From positions 1 to 42,428 of the forward strand of contig CALAPY010000079.1 of the NCBI GenBank assembly GCA_937891015.1: a stretch of DNA of 42,428 bases. The letters are read 5' to 3'. How positions within the stretch are numbered: position 1 is the first letter of the stretch; each line of letters starts with the position of its first letter. Both the position numbers and the translations under genes were made by a program. Under the pieces are notes generated by a model, which was not told where the DNA came from, made no database searches, and saw nothing but the letters and a program-made list of their open reading frames with translations. Positions 39,875 through 42,428 of this stretch are shown here, one piece after another. The stretch is from UBA2108 sp002713215 (GTDB taxonomy: Bacteria; Bacteroidota; Bacteroidia; Flavobacteriales_G; Salibacteraceae).

Positions 39875-41686
39875 CTAAAAACGATATTCGCTCATATCAA
39901 CTCTGGGTCGGCGGGGAACTCCACTTGAAGGAATCCCCTTTCCGTAAGCCACCGTTGAGCCGGGTCGGATACTATAGGGTGTTTCCTCGCTTAATTGACC
40001 GGTAGGTGCGTCCCGTCTTAAATCCATGGTTTCCCCTAGCAAAGCGGTACTTCTTTTCGAAATGTGTTCAGTTATAAAAGATTGTAATATGCTATAGGCT
40101 GCACCTACAGTTGTACTGTAACTTCTTTGTGCCGCAAGATCTTCAAGAAACGACAGGCATCTGGAAACAAGTTTATGACCTTCTATCGGCCCTGCTATCA
40201 TTCTTGACTGTGCTTCTTTATATACACTGTACATGTTATCTTGAAGCCGTTGGCGAAACATACTCATAATGTACCTGTATTCAGCTTCCGTTAACATAAG
40301 AGTCAGGGCGTCTACACGGTTAAATTTTGGCGTTTTCGTACCATCAGCTTCCGTATCATTTCTAACCGCCTGTGATTGCCACATCCCAGGTAATGTTTTT
40401 GTTCTTGGCTCAACAGAACCTGGAGGTATTGAGTGTGTCTTATCAATTATTCGATATGGGTAAGGACGTGCGCCCTCAAGTGTTTCGTCACGTTCCGCGG
40501 AAGGAAAAGCTGGCATATCAATGATTCCATCCCGGGTGTACTTACCCCTAATTTCATAAGCACCGCCCGTTGCATAATCAAAAACTGTTAAATGTCCAAA
40601 GTCACTTACAGGTGGAGTTCCTGGTGCCTCTGCATTTTTATGCCAAATATCAAACCTTATCAGTTTATGACTCCCTCTCGTTCGTTGATCATCCGGGTGA
40701 ACACGTTCAGGCTCTGGTCCGGATTCCGGTCTGGTTCGTATCATGTGCCAGGGCAATTCCGAAGTTCTTGATAATGGTTTTAGTGCATCTTTACGAATGT
40801 ACTGCCTACCTCGCAATCCAATACGTGATCCACCTTTAAATAACTCTTCCGTTTTATTCCAGATGTACGATTGAGCGCCAAATTCATCGTGTTCACGGAA
40901 TAACTCCTGATTAGGACCTCTTCTGGAATAAACCTCGTCTTCGGTTTCAATGGTTACCTGATCTCCTTCTTCAACTTCCTGCCCTTCTTTTCCTTCAAAA
41001 ATGGAATCACGTTCTTCATCCAACACCACTAAGTGAGTTAAGCCCGAAACCCCCATTGACAAGTGTCTTAGTTGTGTCAGTGCACTGCTAAATGGCTTTT
41101 CCACGTATGTATTCTGTAGATTTGATTCCTGAATTCGTTCTGCCTTAGATCCCATCTCATCGGCTTCTTTTTCCAGTCCCGGATCATCATTAATATCTAC
41201 TTTACCCTTCATTTGCAGGGTAGGTTTTACCCTCCCTTGCTTCTGCTGTACAACATGCCATGCTTCGTGAGGCAAGTGTTTTTCTTGTCCCATCCCCAAA
41301 TGTATCTCCGTTCCCTGTGCAAACGCATGGGCACGTAACTGAGCTGGTTTACTTGAGTTATAGTGTACTTTAACATCATTCATGGAATAACCGGATAGTT
41401 GTTCAATTCCTGATTTTAATTGATCAGGCAAACCGGTTTGGTTTTCCTTTTTTTGAATCGCTGTTGGTGAATTTATATTTGGACTTTCTGCATAAGCTTT
41501 TAATTGGCTAACTCTATTGGAAAGCTGATTGTTGTTGGACATCTTTTGAAACTTATGTGGTGTTATTGCCTCTGCCCGATTGTCAACAAATTGGTATGTC
41601 ACAACATTATTACCTTGCTTTTTATCGGCAGAACGAACCGGAGGGCTTTTTAAATTTTCTTTAGCATTGTGAGTGTGAAGCAACAT
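39875..41686 (-). CDS. DUF4157 (eCIS core domain) protein with C-terminal possible cysteine-peptidase-like domain
   Basis: A 603-residue protein without a signal peptide. Residues about 85-180 match DUF4157: LPDQLKSGIEQLSGYSMNDV, VHYNSSKPAQLRAHAFAQGT, the metal-site-like HLPHEAWHVVQQKQGRV with His140-Glu141-Ala-Trp-His144, then NDDPGLEKEADEMG. DUF4157 proteins are linked with extracellular contractile injection systems and toxin-like cargo. Residues 200-603 match no family I know. His365 (SDFGHLTVFDYATGG) and Cys510 (HKLVSRCLSFLEDL) are arranged like the His and Cys of permuted NlpC/P60-type peptidases, a weak resemblance. It is 15 nt after the hydrolase gene on the same strand, so probably one operon. 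Confidence 0.72.
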   Translation of the reverse strand: MLLHTHNAKENLKSPPVRSADKKQGNNVVTYQFVDNRAEAITPHKFQKMSNNNQLSNRVSQLKAYAESPNINSPTAIQKKENQTGLPDQLKSGIEQLSGYSMNDVKVHYNSSKPAQLRAHAFAQGTEIHLGMGQEKHLPHEAWHVVQQKQGRVKPTLQMKGKVDINDDPGLEKEADEMGSKAERIQESNLQNTYVEKPFSSALTQLRHLSMGVSGLTHLVVLDEERDSIFEGKEGQEVEEGDQVTIETEDEVYSRRGPNQELFREHDEFGAQSYIWNKTEELFKGGSRIGLRGRQYIRKDALKPLSRTSELPWHMIRTRPESGPEPERVHPDDQRTRGSHKLIRFDIWHKNAEAPGTPPVSDFGHLTVFDYATGGAYEIRGKYTRDGIIDMPAFPSAERDETLEGARPYPYRIIDKTHSIPPGSVEPRTKTLPGMWQSQAVRNDTEADGTKTPKFNRVDALTLMLTEAEYRYIMSMFRQRLQDNMYSVYKEAQSRMIAGPIEGHKLVSRCLSFLEDLAAQRSYSTTVGAAYSILQSFITEHISKRSTALLGETMDLRRDAPTGQLSEETPYSIRPGSTVAYGKGIPSSGVPRRPRVDMSEYRF

Positions 41687-41701
41687 AAACCTACTATTTA
41701 A

Positions 41702-42428
41702 CTAACTCCAGGTTATTTGATTTACAGTCCATTTTTCGGAATCGTAAACACGCCAGTAGACTACACTGTTGATTAAGTCTTTTACAATTTGAACTTGCGT
41801 GTATATCGGGTTACCCGTTGAACTTTGACCCAGATCGATTCCTTTTATAAGGCTGGCAGAATCTATTACTCGTTTGGCCAGGTAAACCGCATCCGAATTT
41901 CCGGTAATGTAATCGGCGGAATATTTGATCATGGTGCTGATTCGCGTAAATCGGGATGTCGACATCCAATCGCCAGGTAGTCCAAACATTCCCTGTCCGT
42001 GAAACTGGTCACCGGAATCTGGCAGAATCGAATCAGGAAACCAGTTCTTGATATTTGCATAGTTGTTTTGATTCTCCATTTGATATTTCAAATTGGGATT
42101 GTTAGTCAATACATTTGACTCGTTGAAATAAGAGATAGGGGTTTGGTTTTCATATTCAACCACTACACTTCCACCCTGATTATCGAATACAATGTAGTGG
42201 TATTGCCATTGGCTTTGAATGTTTATTGTGGTCAATAAAGTCGCAGCTTCACCAATATTTCCTGCCTGAGACAGAACCCAATTTACAATGTCGTCGGAGG
42301 AAATGGTTGGCCCTGGGTTTTTCGTGGGATAGCTTGCATTCGCCAAATTTCCACTAATTGAAATTCCGGCAGAGTTAATTCCTTCAAATGGAATCGGATA
42401 AGGCGAGTTACTAACTACCGAATCAATT
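41702..42428 (-). CDS. Linear-amide C-N hydrolase (choloylglycine hydrolase/penicillin V acylase-like), 5' end cut by window
   Basis: The frame stays open to the window end, reading DSVVSNSPYPIPFEGINSAG before NASYPTKNPGPT, so the gene is partial and a TTG at 42346 is not its start. At least 241 residues are seen. Family features are visible: PIPFEGINSAGISISGN (compare the P-x-x-G-M-N-E-K-G motif), then WQYHYIVFDNQGGSVVVEYE, NVLTNNPNLKYQMENQNNYA, and the DWMSTSRFTR segment. These match Ntn-hydrolases that use an N-terminal Cys nucleophile, which would lie upstream of this window. It precedes the DUF4157 gene by 15 nt. Substrate (bile acid, penicillin V or N-acyl homoserine lactone) is not predictable. 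Confidence 0.85.
   Translation of the reverse strand, partial: IDSVVSNSPYPIPFEGINSAGISISGNLANASYPTKNPGPTISSDDIVNWVLSQAGNIGEAATLLTTINIQSQWQYHYIVFDNQGGSVVVEYENQTPISYFNESNVLTNNPNLKYQMENQNNYANIKNWFPDSILPDSGDQFHGQGMFGLPGDWMSTSRFTRISTMIKYSADYITGNSDAVYLAKRVIDSASLIKGIDLGQSSTGNPIYTQVQIVKDLINSVVYWRVYDSEKWTVNQITWS

Overview
The window looks like a chromosomal segment of a Bacteroidota bacterium, probably in or near Flavobacteriales. The evidence is several secreted proteins with type IX secretion C-terminal sorting domains, a CusA pump fused to its outer-membrane channel (a Bacteroidota habit), CotH/DUF2490 and SO_0444-type genes, and TAnnTTTG-like -7 promoter boxes. No rRNA, tRNA or CRISPR array was seen, and the species cannot be named from sequence alone.

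Layout. (1) Bases 1-9475 hold a heavy-metal resistance operon on the + strand: a DUF6660-like protein, a CusA-CusC fusion pump, a His-rich CusB-type adaptor lipoprotein, an ICMT-like membrane protein and a CDF-type cation exporter. A long non-coding repeat lies on each side. (2) Bases 9476-19494 hold a TetR regulator and an unknown membrane protein (+ strand), then a largely minus-strand block. That block contains a MarR regulator, a DODA-type dioxygenase, an SRPBCC protein, a CotH/DUF2490 pair, an NAD(P)-binding oxidoreductase, DoxX, YceI, a CDGSH protein, a peroxiredoxin-like protein, a FrnE/DsbA protein and a carboxylesterase. Its gene content resembles MarR/MhqR-type quinone and electrophile stress regulons, and its promoter-proximal end carries a 33-bp palindrome over a -7 box. 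(3) A third copy of the long repeat (19649-20436) ends this accessory part.

(4) Bases 20572-30499 hold three minus-strand secreted proteins with sorting domains, small stress or unknown genes, a transglutaminase-like/DUF350/membrane trio, a large two-domain secreted protein, and a zinc-ribbon/LysM plus coiled-coil pair. (5) Bases 30536-37264 are the housekeeping core: a TPR protein, gyrA and, divergently, clpC, with three strong palindromes between gyrA and clpC and clear terminators. (6) Bases 37318-42428 hold a CarboxypepD_reg-like surface protein, an SO_0444-type Cu/Zn permease fused to an HMA domain, a DUF4157 (eCIS core domain) protein with an unassigned C-terminal half, and a linear-amide C-N hydrolase cut by the window end.

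The most unusual signal is the non-coding repeat family (A 1-624, B 8321-9397, C 19649-20436). The three copies share one orientation and bracket the two accessory gene blocks. Each contains a 306-402 bp core with ~28-bp imperfect terminal inverted repeats and an internal third copy of the terminal motif. This suggests a MITE-like or recombinase-site element that may have assembled, or may still move, the accessory blocks.
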